NCBI GenBank assembly: GCA_040902705.1
Contig: JBBDWT010000035.1
Location: forward strand, 1 to 44,630
Reading direction: 5' to 3'
Length of the DNA: 44,630 nucleotides
Source: DATBSK01 sp040902705
Lineage (GTDB): Bacteria > Actinomycetota > Acidimicrobiia > IMCC26256 > PALSA-555
Part shown: positions 1-6,847 of the stretch, in pieces
Layout of the letters: each line of letters opens with the position of its first letter
Position numbering within the stretch: position 1 is the stretch's first letter
Program-made: the position numbers and the translations under genes
Notes under the pieces: model-generated
Told to the model about the DNA's origin: nothing
Database searches by the model: none
Seen by the model: only the letters and a program-made list of their open reading frames with translations

Positions 1-987
1 GGGGTCGAGGTCGCGCACGCCCTCCCACGCTTCGGGCACGAGCATCGAGACGACATGGCGGACGTCGCGCCCGCCGCGGAGCAGGAGCTCGAGCGCGGCA
101 TCGAGCTTCCCGGAGTCGGAGTCGTTGTGATCGAGGACGGGGCGGAACAGGTCCTCCGGGCCGAGGCCGACCGCCTCGGTGCCGAGGACGCCGCGGGCGA
201 GCATGCGGTGCTCGTTGCCCTGGATCGTGTTGATCTCGCCGTTGTGACAGAGGTACCGGAACGGCTGCGCGCGCTCCCACGCGGGCGCGGTGTTCGTCGA
301 GAAGCGACTGTGAAAGACGACGAACGGAGCGACGACGTCGGGATCGCCGAGGTCGGGATAGAAGGGCTCGAGCCGGTCGCTGATCACGAGGGCCTTGTAG
401 GTGACCGTCGAGAACGACCAGCTCGCGAAGTAGTGGCGCACGCCCGCCTCGCGGCATGCCGCCTCCGCGCGCCGGCGGGCGCGGAGCGCTCGGCGCTCGG
501 CCTCGTCCGCATCGACGTCGGCCGGGCGCGCGAGGAGCGCGTGCAGCATCGCGGGCAGGTCGTCGCGCGCGGCCTCGCCGAGGTGCGCCTCGTCGATCGG
601 GACCTCGCGCCACGCAAGGAGCTCGATGCCCTCGACCGCGCACGCCGCGGCCACCGCGTCTCGCGCGGTCGCGCGCGCGCCGTCGTCGTTCAGGTCGAGG
701 TAGGCGGCCACCACACCGAGCCGCTCGGGCTCGACCGCATGACCGGCTTCCGCGGCGAGGCGCCCGAAGAACGCACGGGGCAAGGGAAAGAGGATCCCGG
801 CGCCGTCACCGGAGAGCCCGTCGGCGGCCACGGCGCCGCGGTGGCGCACGCACGCCAGACCCCGGAGGGCGAGCTCGACGACCTCGCGGCTCGATCGGCC
901 GGCTTCGTCGGTGACGAAGCCGATGCCGCACGAGTCGAGCTCGGGACGCTCACGGCGCGTCAGAGAAGAAGGGTGAAGATGCGACAA
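1..987 (-). CDS. gltB: Glutamate synthase large subunit, N-terminal part (partial)
   Basis: Glutamate synthase makes two glutamates from glutamine and 2-oxoglutarate. These 329 residues are the class II glutamine amidotransferase domain, which runs off the window edge. Visible are the N-terminal DSCGIGF (nucleophile Cys20 after a short propeptide), VRHRGAVAADGLSGDGAGI, FSTNTAPAWERAQPFRYLCHNGEINTI in two pieces, and the GNEHRM and DHNDSDSGKLD stretches typical of GltB. I chose the TTG at 985-987 because a GGGAG-type ribosome site lies about six bases upstream and no ATG or GTG in this frame gives a sensible start. The 19-residue propeptide is shorter than the roughly 40 residues of enterobacterial GltB. 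It is divergent from purK; the FMN and Fe-S domains and gltD are outside the window. Family call firm, start less so. Confidence 0.93.
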   Translation of the reverse strand, partial: MSHLHPSSLTRRERPELDSCGIGFVTDEAGRSSREVVELALRGLACVRHRGAVAADGLSGDGAGILFPLPRAFFGRLAAEAGHAVEPERLGVVAAYLDLNDDGARATARDAVAAACAVEGIELLAWREVPIDEAHLGEAARDDLPAMLHALLARPADVDADEAERRALRARRRAEAACREAGVRHYFASWSFSTVTYKALVISDRLEPFYPDLGDPDVVAPFVVFHSRFSTNTAPAWERAQPFRYLCHNGEINTIQGNEHRMLARGVLGTEAVGLGPEDLFRPVLDHNDSDSGKLDAALELLLRGGRDVRHVVSMLVPEAWEGVRDLDP

Positions 988-1117
988 CTCGGTCTCCCAA
1001 GAATGGTGCGGGGGATCGTGCGGACTCGACGTGGGGCGACGACGTTGTCGCAGCCGTCAGGATACCCCTGTCCCCGCCCACCACCTGCAATGGTTCGAGT
1101 GCAATGGTTCGAGCCCG
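988..1117. promoter_or_regulatory. Divergent gltB/purK intergenic region with a 14-bp tandem repeat
   Basis: These 130 bases separate the two divergent starts and must hold both promoters. I see no convincing -35/-10 pair. Just before the purK start the 14-mer TGCAATGGTTCGAG occurs twice in immediate succession (about 1087-1114). The repeat could be an operator half-site pair or a chance duplication. Confidence 0.35.
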
Positions 1118-2266
1118 ATGAGCCTCACCGAGACCGATCACGCGGCACCGTCGCCACCGGTCGGGAGCCCGGTCGTCGCGGTCCTCGGCGGAGGTCAGCT
1201 CGGCCGGATGCTCGGTCTCGCCGGCATCCCGCTCGGGCTGCGCTTCCGCTTCCTCGATCCCTCACCCGAAGCGACCGCGCGGGCCGTCGGCGAGCTCGTC
1301 GTCGGCGCGCTCGCCGACGAGGACGCCGCCCGGCGCACTGCGGACACGGCAACGGTCGTCACCTACGAATGGGAGGGGGTTCCGGCGGGCACCGCGCGCG
1401 CGGTGATGGCCGAGCACGAGGTCAGGCCAGGCCCTCGAGCGCTCGAGGTCGCACAGGACCGACTCGCCGAGAAGCAGACCTTCACCCGTCTCGGGATCGG
1501 CGTGGCGCCGTACGCGGCGGTGGACGGGCCCGACGACCTCGCCGGCGCGCTCGCCGCGGTGGGGCTCCCGGCGCTGCTCAAGACGCGGCGCGGCGGCTAC
1601 GACGGCAAGGGCCAGCAGCTCGTGCGCGACGTCGCGAGCGCGCGTGCCGCGTGGGACGCGCTCGGCGGTGGTGCCCTCCTGGCCGAAGGCGTGGTGCCCT
1701 TCAGCCGCGAGCTCTCGGTCATCGCCGCCCGCAGCGTCGACGGCACGACGGCGTGCTACCCGCTCGTGGAGAACCTCCATGAGCGCGGGATCCTGCGCGT
1801 GAGCCGCGCCCCGGCACCGAGGGTGCCCGCGGCACTCCAGGCGGCGGGCGAGACCATCGCGACCCGCCTCCTCGACGACCTCGACTACGTCGGCGTGCTC
1901 ACCGTCGAGCTGTTCGAGCACGGCGGCGAGCTCCTCGCCAACGAGATCGCGCCGCGGGTCCACAACTCGGGCCACTGGACGATCGAAGGTGCCGACACGA
2001 GTCAGTTCGAGCAGCACCTCCGCGCCGTGCTCGAGTGGCCGCTCGGGTCGACCGCCGTCCGCGGGTCGGCCGCGATGGTGAACTGCATCGGCGCGCTCCC
2101 CGACCGCGCGTCGGTGCTCGCGGTGCCCGGCGCGCACCTCCACGACTACGAGAAGGCGCCCCGCAGCGGGCGCAAGGTCGGCCACGTCACCGTCGTCGCT
2201 CCCGACGACGCGGCGCTCGACACCCGGATCCAGCAGGTGCGCGCGCTCCAGCGCGACGACGGCTGA
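1118..2266 (+). CDS. purK: N5-carboxyaminoimidazole ribonucleotide synthase
   Basis: PurK uses ATP and bicarbonate to carboxylate aminoimidazole ribonucleotide in purine synthesis; PurE then moves the carboxylate. The 382-residue protein is normal length for the family. The N-terminal GGGQLGRM (residues 24-31) is the PurK Rossmann-like signature. The ATP-grasp core follows, with LLKTRRGGYDGKGQ and ELFEHGGELLANEIAPRVHNSGHWTIEGA (given in part), the latter being the metal and nucleotide binding ANEIAPRVHNSGH motif. I chose the ATG opening MSLTETDH because upstream codons in the frame read as non-coding. purE is not next door in this window; the next gene is convergent behind a hairpin. Confidence 0.95.
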   Translation: MSLTETDHAAPSPPVGSPVVAVLGGGQLGRMLGLAGIPLGLRFRFLDPSPEATARAVGELVVGALADEDAARRTADTATVVTYEWEGVPAGTARAVMAEHEVRPGPRALEVAQDRLAEKQTFTRLGIGVAPYAAVDGPDDLAGALAAVGLPALLKTRRGGYDGKGQQLVRDVASARAAWDALGGGALLAEGVVPFSRELSVIAARSVDGTTACYPLVENLHERGILRVSRAPAPRVPAALQAAGETIATRLLDDLDYVGVLTVELFEHGGELLANEIAPRVHNSGHWTIEGADTSQFEQHLRAVLEWPLGSTAVRGSAAMVNCIGALPDRASVLAVPGAHLHDYEKAPRSGRKVGHVTVVAPDDAALDTRIQQVRALQRDDG

Positions 2267-2292
2267 CGCCGCCCCGCCTTCCCTCTTCCGCG

Positions 2293-2335
2293 GTTGGCAC
2301 GCTGAGGGGCGAAGGATCCCCCTCAGCGTGCCAAC
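2293..2335. terminator. Perfect 17-bp hairpin between convergent purK and racemase genes
   Basis: Arms 2293-2309 (GTTGGCACGCTGAGGGG) and 2319-2335 are exact reverse complements around a 9-base loop. It sits between convergent 3' ends, so it can serve both strands. There is no clear U-tract, as is common in high-GC actinobacteria. Confidence 0.8.
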
Positions 2336-2351
2336 GCACGATGGGGGTGCG

Positions 2352-3497
2352 TCAGGCGATGGCGCCGGCGTCGCGCAGCTTGGCGATCTCGTCGGAGGAG
2401 AAGCCGCGCTCGGTGAGCACCTCGTCGGTGTGCTCACCGGGCTTCGCGGGCGCCCGGGTCACCTCGGCCTTCGTCCGCGAGAACCGCGGCGCCGGAGCGG
2501 GCTGCAGCACGCCGTCGTGCTCGATGATCGTGCCGCGCGCCTTGATGTGCGGGTGCTCGGCCGCCTCCGTCATCGTCAGGACGGGCGCGAAGCACACGTC
2601 GCTGCCCTCCATGAGCTCGCACCACTCGGCACGGGTCTTCGACTTGAAGACCGTGGTGAAGCGCTCGCGCAGCCCGGGCCACCCCGACTTGTCCATCGGC
2701 TCCGGCAGCTCCTCGTCGGCGAGGCCGGTGAGGCGGAGCAGCTCCGCGTAGAACTGCGGCTCGAGGGAACCGAGCGCGATCTCCTTGCCGTCCGAGCACA
2801 CGTACGAGTCGTAGTACGGCGCGCCGGTGTCGAGCACGTTCGTGCCGCGCGCGTTCTCGTCGAACGCACCCAGGTGGCGCAGCCCCCAGATCATCGACAT
2901 GAGGACCGCGCTGCCGTCGACCATCGCCGCGTCGACGACCTGCCCCTTCCCCGAGCCGCGGGCCTCGAGGATCCCGCAGACGATGCCGAACGCCAGGAAC
3001 ATCCCGCCGCCGCCGAAGTCGCCGACGAGGTTGATCGGGGGCGTCGGCTTCTGGCCCTCGCGGCCGAAGTGCGCGAGCGCGCCGGCGAGCGCGATGTAGT
3101 TGATGTCGTGCCCGGCGGCGTTCGCCATCGGGCCGTCCTGGCCCCACCCGGTCATGCGCCCGTAGACGAGCTTCGGGTTGCGGGCGAGGCACCCGTCGGG
3201 GCCGACGCCGAGGCGCTCGGTGACGCCGGGTCGGAACCCCTCGAGGAGCGCGTCGGCGCCCTCGACCAGCCGGAGCACCGTCTCGATCCCGTCGGGGTGC
3301 TTGAGGTCGACGCCGATCGAGCGCCGGTTGCGATCGAGCACCGGGACGCCACCCGGGTCGAAGCCCCGCTCGACGGACTGGGCGCGGTGGACCCGGATGA
3401 CCTCGGCGCCCATGTCGGCGAGCAGCATCGCGGCGAACGGGCCGGGCCCGATCCCCACGAGCTCGACGATCGTCACACCCTGCAGCGGGCCGGCCAT
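2352..3497 (-). CDS. Alpha-methylacyl-CoA racemase (CaiB/BaiF CoA-transferase family)
   Basis: This 381-residue family III CoA-transferase-fold protein most resembles alpha-methylacyl-CoA racemases, which invert the 2-methyl centre of branched acyl-CoAs so that beta-oxidation can proceed. Evidence is the N-terminal GVTIVELVGIGPGPFAAMLL, the AGHDINYIALAGAL block with His130, and NLVGDFGGGGM with Asp160. These two residues sit four positions after the catalytic His126 and Asp156 known from the mycobacterial enzyme MCR. GSGKGQVVDAAMVDG follows. A GAGGAG ribosome site precedes the ATG. Two hairpins separate it from the upstream antiporter gene, so it probably has its own promoter. A true CoA-transferase is possible but the His/Asp pair argues for racemase. 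Confidence 0.88.
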   Translation of the reverse strand: MAGPLQGVTIVELVGIGPGPFAAMLLADMGAEVIRVHRAQSVERGFDPGGVPVLDRNRRSIGVDLKHPDGIETVLRLVEGADALLEGFRPGVTERLGVGPDGCLARNPKLVYGRMTGWGQDGPMANAAGHDINYIALAGALAHFGREGQKPTPPINLVGDFGGGGMFLAFGIVCGILEARGSGKGQVVDAAMVDGSAVLMSMIWGLRHLGAFDENARGTNVLDTGAPYYDSYVCSDGKEIALGSLEPQFYAELLRLTGLADEELPEPMDKSGWPGLRERFTTVFKSKTRAEWCELMEGSDVCFAPVLTMTEAAEHPHIKARGTIIEHDGVLQPAPAPRFSRTKAEVTRAPAKPGEHTDEVLTERGFSSDEIAKLRDAGAIA

Positions 3498-3527
3498 GTG
3501 CGTGCTCCTCGTTCCGTCCGGTGATCG

Positions 3528-3549
3528 CGCGGGTCCGGCGGGACCCGCG
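3528..3549 (-). terminator. Hairpin after the antiporter gene (first of two)
   Basis: A 9-bp perfect stem, CGCGGGTCC paired with GGACCCGCG, closes a GGCG tetraloop. It lies downstream of the antiporter stop on the minus strand and upstream of the racemase start. Confidence 0.6.
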
Positions 3550-3551
3550 AT

Positions 3552-3571
3552 CCCTGACGGGCGCGTCAGGG
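3552..3571 (-). terminator. Hairpin overlapping the antiporter stop codon (second of two)
   Basis: CCCTGACG pairs with CGTCAGGG (8 bp) around another GGCG tetraloop. It overlaps the stop codon of the antiporter gene and lies two bases from the hairpin at 3528-3549, making a tandem terminator-like structure. Confidence 0.55.
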
Positions 3572-4753
3572 CGACCCCGAGAACCTAGACGTGCGCGGCA
3601 CCAGTCGGTCGGCGAAGCGGGTCAGGACCGGCCCCGCCACGGCCAGGAGGAGCACGTAGGCGCCGGCGAGGGCGCCGAGGTCCGCCTCCACCACGGTGCC
3701 CACGGCGAGGCCGGCGATGACGACGGAGAACTCGCCGTGCGACACGAGCGCGGTCCCCGACCGCATCCGGCCCTTGACCCCGACCCCGAGCTGACGCGCC
3801 GCGTACCAGCCGGTCGCGGTCTTGGTGACGACGGTGACCACCGCGAGGATCACGGCGGGCACGATCACCGACGGCAGCGTCCCAGGATCGATGCTGAACC
3901 CGAAGAGCACGAAGAAGAACGCGGCGAACAGGTCGCGCAGGGGCGTGACGAGCGTGGACGCACGCGCCTGGACCGGCCCCGACAGCGCGATGCCGACGAG
4001 GAAGGCACCGATCGCCGCCGACACATCGAGCTCCTGGGCGACGCCGGCGACGAGCAGCGTGCTCCCGAGCACACCGAGCAGCAGGGCCTCGTCGGTCCGC
4101 GCGTGCAGCAGCCGCGTGAGGTGCCGCCCGAAGCGCATCGCGACGATCAGCACGGTGCCGACGAGTGCCAGCGCGACCACGACCGAGACCGCGCCCTCCG
4201 AGAGCGAGCTCCCCGCCAGCATCACGCCGACGACCGGGAGATAGATCGCCATGGCGAGGTCTTCGATGACGAGCACCGTGAGCACCGCGGGCGTCTCGCG
4301 GTTGCCGAGCCGCCCCAGGTCGGCGAGGACCTTCGCGATGACGCCCGACGACGAGATGTAGGTGATCCCGCCGAGGAGCACGACGGCCTCGGTGCTCCAA
4401 CCCAGCAGGACGCCGGCGAGCACTCCCGGCGTCGCGTTGAGCACGAGGTCGAGGAGGCCGGCCCGCCAGCTCGCCCGTGCGCCTTCGGTGAGCTCTTCGG
4501 GCGTGTACTCGAGCCCGAGGGTGAGGAGGAGGAGCACGACGCCGATCTCGCCGGCGAGCTGGAGGAAGTCGCCCGAGATCTCCGGGGTGGCGAGCCCGCC
4601 CTGACCGAACACGACGCCGGCGAGCAGGTACGCGGGAATCGGGCTCAGCCCGACTCGGTCGGAGAGGCGCGCGAGCATCGCCAAGCCGAGGATGATCGCC
4701 CCGAGCTCGACGAAGGCGAGCGCTACGTCGTGCGATGTCGCGGCGACGATCAC
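3566..4753 (-). CDS. khtU: CPA2-family monovalent cation/proton antiporter, KhtU-like
   Basis: This 395-residue integral membrane protein resembles the transport domain of K+/H+ antiporters (Na_H_Exchanger fold), with about 12 hydrophobic segments beginning at ALAFVELGAIILGLAML. Family landmarks are GLSPIPAYLLAGVVFG, LLLLTLGLEYTPEEL, SSSGVIAKVLADLG and VSAAIGAFLVGIALSG. Unlike KefB it has no C-terminal RCK domain; that function is probably supplied by the upstream partner at 4750-5244. The GTG start overlaps the partner's TGA stop as GTGA, implying translational coupling. The likely role is K+ (or NH4+) efflux for pH and osmotic homeostasis. Transported ion and symbol are inferred from the KhtTU arrangement known in Bacillus. 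Confidence 0.85.
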   Translation of the reverse strand: MIVAATSHDVALAFVELGAIILGLAMLARLSDRVGLSPIPAYLLAGVVFGQGGLATPEISGDFLQLAGEIGVVLLLLTLGLEYTPEELTEGARASWRAGLLDLVLNATPGVLAGVLLGWSTEAVVLLGGITYISSSGVIAKVLADLGRLGNRETPAVLTVLVIEDLAMAIYLPVVGVMLAGSSLSEGAVSVVVALALVGTVLIVAMRFGRHLTRLLHARTDEALLLGVLGSTLLVAGVAQELDVSAAIGAFLVGIALSGPVQARASTLVTPLRDLFAAFFFVLFGFSIDPGTLPSVIVPAVILAVVTVVTKTATGWYAARQLGVGVKGRMRSGTALVSHGEFSVVIAGLAVGTVVEADLGALAGAYVLLLAVAGPVLTRFADRLVPRTSRFSGSP

Positions 4754-5244
4754 CCGGACGGGTGACGCAGCCGCGCCGCGAGCTGCTCGAGCCCTTCGGG
4801 AGTCCCGACCGCGACGGCCACCGAGCCCGCGGTGAACGCCGCGGATGCACCCGGGGCTGCGATCGCACCCCCGGCGTCGTCGATGATCGCGACGATCGAG
4901 ACACCGGTCTCGGTGTGCACCGCTGCGTCCGCGAGCGTCCGACCCGCCCAGTCGGCGTCCGAGTCGACCCGGATCCAGTCGATCGCGAGCCCTTCCACGT
5001 TCTGCTGCACCGCGGCGAGCTGCTCGGCGATCCGAGAGGCGCCCAACAGCTCGGCGAGCGTCTGCGAGTCTTCCGGCTCGAGCTCCAGGCTCGCCGTGCA
5101 CTGAGCGTCGTCGTCGCGGGAGTACATCAGGAGGTCGCGCCGACCCGTGCGGTGCACGAGGACGCCGACCCGTGCTCCCGACGAGGTCGTGAAGTCGTAC
5201 CGGACACCGACACCCGGGAGCTTCGTCTCGTTGACCACGGCCAT
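4750..5244 (-). CDS. khtT: Regulatory subunit of cation/proton antiporter with TrkA-C domain, KhtT-like
   Basis: A 164-residue cytosolic protein with the KhtT layout. The N-terminal NETKLPGVGVRYDF motif and small beta-rich domain (about residues 1-60) are followed by a TrkA-C/RCK-C domain (about 84-160) containing VEGLAIDWIRVDSDADWAG and TGVSIVAIIDD. In the Bacillus KhtTU pair the RCK-C domain gates the antiporter and binds small ligands such as c-di-AMP; ligand binding here is inference. The ATG at 5242-5244 is preceded at seven bases by a TAGGGT -10 hexamer, so the mRNA is probably leaderless. The next gene overlaps by four bases. An alternative start 13 codons upstream would pass through the promoter and was not chosen. 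Confidence 0.83.
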   Translation of the reverse strand: MAVVNETKLPGVGVRYDFTTSSGARVGVLVHRTGRRDLLMYSRDDDAQCTASLELEPEDSQTLAELLGASRIAEQLAAVQQNVEGLAIDWIRVDSDADWAGRTLADAAVHTETGVSIVAIIDDAGGAIAAPGASAAFTAGSVAVAVGTPEGLEQLAARLRHPSG

Positions 5245-5251
5245 GTGCACC

Positions 5252-5257
5252 ACCCTA
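5252..5257 (-). promoter_or_regulatory. -10 element TAGGGT, leaderless promoter of khtTU
   Basis: TAGGGT on the minus strand lies seven bases before the khtT ATG, so transcription should begin at or next to the start codon. Confidence 0.55.
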
Positions 5258-5282
5258 CGATGCGGCGCCTCGGCCGACGACA

Positions 5283-5288
5283 TATGGT
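5283..5288 (+). promoter_or_regulatory. -10 element TATGGT, leaderless promoter
   Basis: TATGGT lies six bases before the ATG at 5295. It faces the khtT -10 element with only 25 bases between them. Confidence 0.55.
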
Positions 5289-5294
5289 CCCACC

Positions 5295-6308
5295 ATGCGC
5301 GTCCGTCTCGATCCCGCCGACGAGTACATGCACCCGCTCGAAGCCGCGAGCAACTTCAACGAGAGCATGTACTTCAACGTGTACGACCCCGACGAGCGCG
5401 TCGGTGGCTTCCTCCGCCTCGGGAACCGCGCCAACGAGGGCTACGCCGAGATGACCACCTGCCTCTACCTCCCCGACGGGCGCGTCGCGTTCACGTACCA
5501 CCGCCCCCAGATCTCCGACAACCACGCGTTCGACGCCGGCGGCATGCGCTTCGAGGTACGGGAGCCGTTCGTCGACATCGGCGCGAGCTATCACGGGAAG
5601 CTCTGCCTGCTCAAGCACCCGCTCGAGATGGCCGACCCCCGCAAGGCATTCACCGAGAACCCATGGACCGAGTGCGCGGTCGAGCTCGACTACCGCGGGA
5701 TCTCACCGATGCTCGGCGGTGAACCGGTCAACGACGACGGCTCACCGATCGAGGAGCACCCGGGCGAGGGCTTCGCGCGTGGTCACTACGAGCAGCACGT
5801 GGGCGCGCGCGGCATCATCCGCGTCGGCGACGAGGAATGGGAGGTCGACGGCTACGGCCTGCGCGACCACTCATGGGGCCCGCGCTTCTGGCAGTCGCCG
5901 TACTGGTACCGCTGGCTCACGGGCAACTTCGGCGACGACGGCGGATTCGTCGTCTCGATCATCACCGCGCGCGATGGCTCGCAACGCGTCGGCGGCGTCT
6001 GGCTGGAGGACGGCGAGTACACCCACCTCTCGAGCGCGTCCATCGACACGGAGTGGCACACCGACGACCAGTACCACCAGACGATCCGCGCGGTCGCGAC
6101 GGTCGGTGACACGGAACACGTCATCGAGGGCACGGTGCTGTCGCTGATCCCGCTGCGCAACCGCCGCACGACTCCCGAAGGTGACCAGCTCGTGACGCGC
6201 ATCTCCGAAGGCATGACCGAGTGGAGGTGCGAGGGCCGAGTCGGGTACGGGCTCTCCGAGTACCTCGACCAGATCGTCGACGGCACGCCGGTCGGCGTCG
6301 CTGCTTGA
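5295..6308 (+). CDS. DUF7064/DUF7065-like protein of unknown function
   Basis: A 337-residue soluble protein without signal peptide or membrane segment. Its sequence resembles the two-domain actinobacterial and proteobacterial proteins annotated DUF7065/DUF7064, which have a lipocalin or CrtC-like beta fold. Landmarks are ASNFNESMYFNVYDP and RVGGFLRLGNR near the N-terminus, the central GARGIIRVGDEEWEVDGYGLRDHSWGPR (quoted in part), and YWYRWLTGNFGDDGGFVVS. Such proteins often occur near fatty acid or steroid metabolism genes; no reaction is established. It starts six bases after a -10 hexamer, divergent from khtTU, and ends at a hairpin. Family placement is from memory of motif similarity. 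Confidence 0.75.
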   Translation: MRVRLDPADEYMHPLEAASNFNESMYFNVYDPDERVGGFLRLGNRANEGYAEMTTCLYLPDGRVAFTYHRPQISDNHAFDAGGMRFEVREPFVDIGASYHGKLCLLKHPLEMADPRKAFTENPWTECAVELDYRGISPMLGGEPVNDDGSPIEEHPGEGFARGHYEQHVGARGIIRVGDEEWEVDGYGLRDHSWGPRFWQSPYWYRWLTGNFGDDGGFVVSIITARDGSQRVGGVWLEDGEYTHLSSASIDTEWHTDDQYHQTIRAVATVGDTEHVIEGTVLSLIPLRNRRTTPEGDQLVTRISEGMTEWRCEGRVGYGLSEYLDQIVDGTPVGVAA

Positions 6309-6309
6309 A

Positions 6310-6331
6310 GCGCGGCCGACACCGGCCGCGC
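6310..6331. terminator. Hairpin between convergent DUF7064 and DoxX genes
   Basis: GCGCGGCC and GGCCGCGC form an 8-bp perfect stem around a 6-base loop. It starts right after the plus-strand stop codon and lies just before the minus-strand stop at 6340, so it can act in both directions. Confidence 0.6.
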
Positions 6332-6339
6332 CGGCCTCG

Positions 6340-6783
6340 TCACATGGCGCGGAGAGGCCCCGCACGCGCGGCCATGTGCTCGTCGACCGAGAGCCGGCCC
6401 GGCCCGGCCCAGCACAGGAACACCATGAGGAGCAACAGCACGGGTCCGTAGACGAGGTGGAACGAGCCGCCCTCGACGCGCCCCGCGGTCGCGAGCGCAC
6501 CCACCATGTCGAGGGCCAGCACGAACGCCGCGGGCCGCGTCAGGAAGCCCACGACCAGCAGCAGGCCCCCGGCCAGCTCGACGACGCCCACGACGATGAC
6601 GGCGCCTTCGGGCCACGGGACCTCGAAGCCACGGAAGTCGTGGACCTCCTGCGAGTAGTCGAGGAACTTCCCGGTCGAGACGGAGACGAAGAACGCTCCG
6701 GTCACCACCCGCACGGTGGTGACGAGCCATGCCGTGGCGCCGCGGTACCGGTTGGACCGGAGCCTGGACAGGAGATCGGTCAT
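6340..6783 (-). CDS. DoxX family membrane protein
   Basis: A 147-residue protein with four hydrophobic segments in the DoxX arrangement: TTVRVVTGAFFVSVSTGKFLDY, then AVIVVGVVELAGGLLLVVGF, RPAAFVLALDMVGALATAG and FHLVYGPVLLLLMVFLCWAGPG (longer stretches abbreviated). The family has four helices and is linked to quinone or thiol redox and to terminal oxidases, with no settled role for this subgroup. The ATG at 6781-6783, giving MTDLLSRLRSNRYRG, was preferred over a start 42 codons upstream that would overlap the next gene. It lies 64 bases downstream of the DUF2207 gene on the same strand and may be co-transcribed. Confidence 0.82.
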   Translation of the reverse strand: MTDLLSRLRSNRYRGATAWLVTTVRVVTGAFFVSVSTGKFLDYSQEVHDFRGFEVPWPEGAVIVVGVVELAGGLLLVVGFLTRPAAFVLALDMVGALATAGRVEGGSFHLVYGPVLLLLMVFLCWAGPGRLSVDEHMAARAGPLRAM

Positions 6784-6847
6784 GTGCGGTGTCCGGAGCC
6801 GCAGGCCCGCCCGGATGAGGACCGTGCGCCAGGCCCCCGGCCGCGCA

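Noticed and set aside
55..1782. A 575-codon open frame on the plus strand across gltB and purK
   Set aside because: It is antisense to the clear GltB amidotransferase domain and out of frame with PurK. High GC leaves long stop-free shadows.
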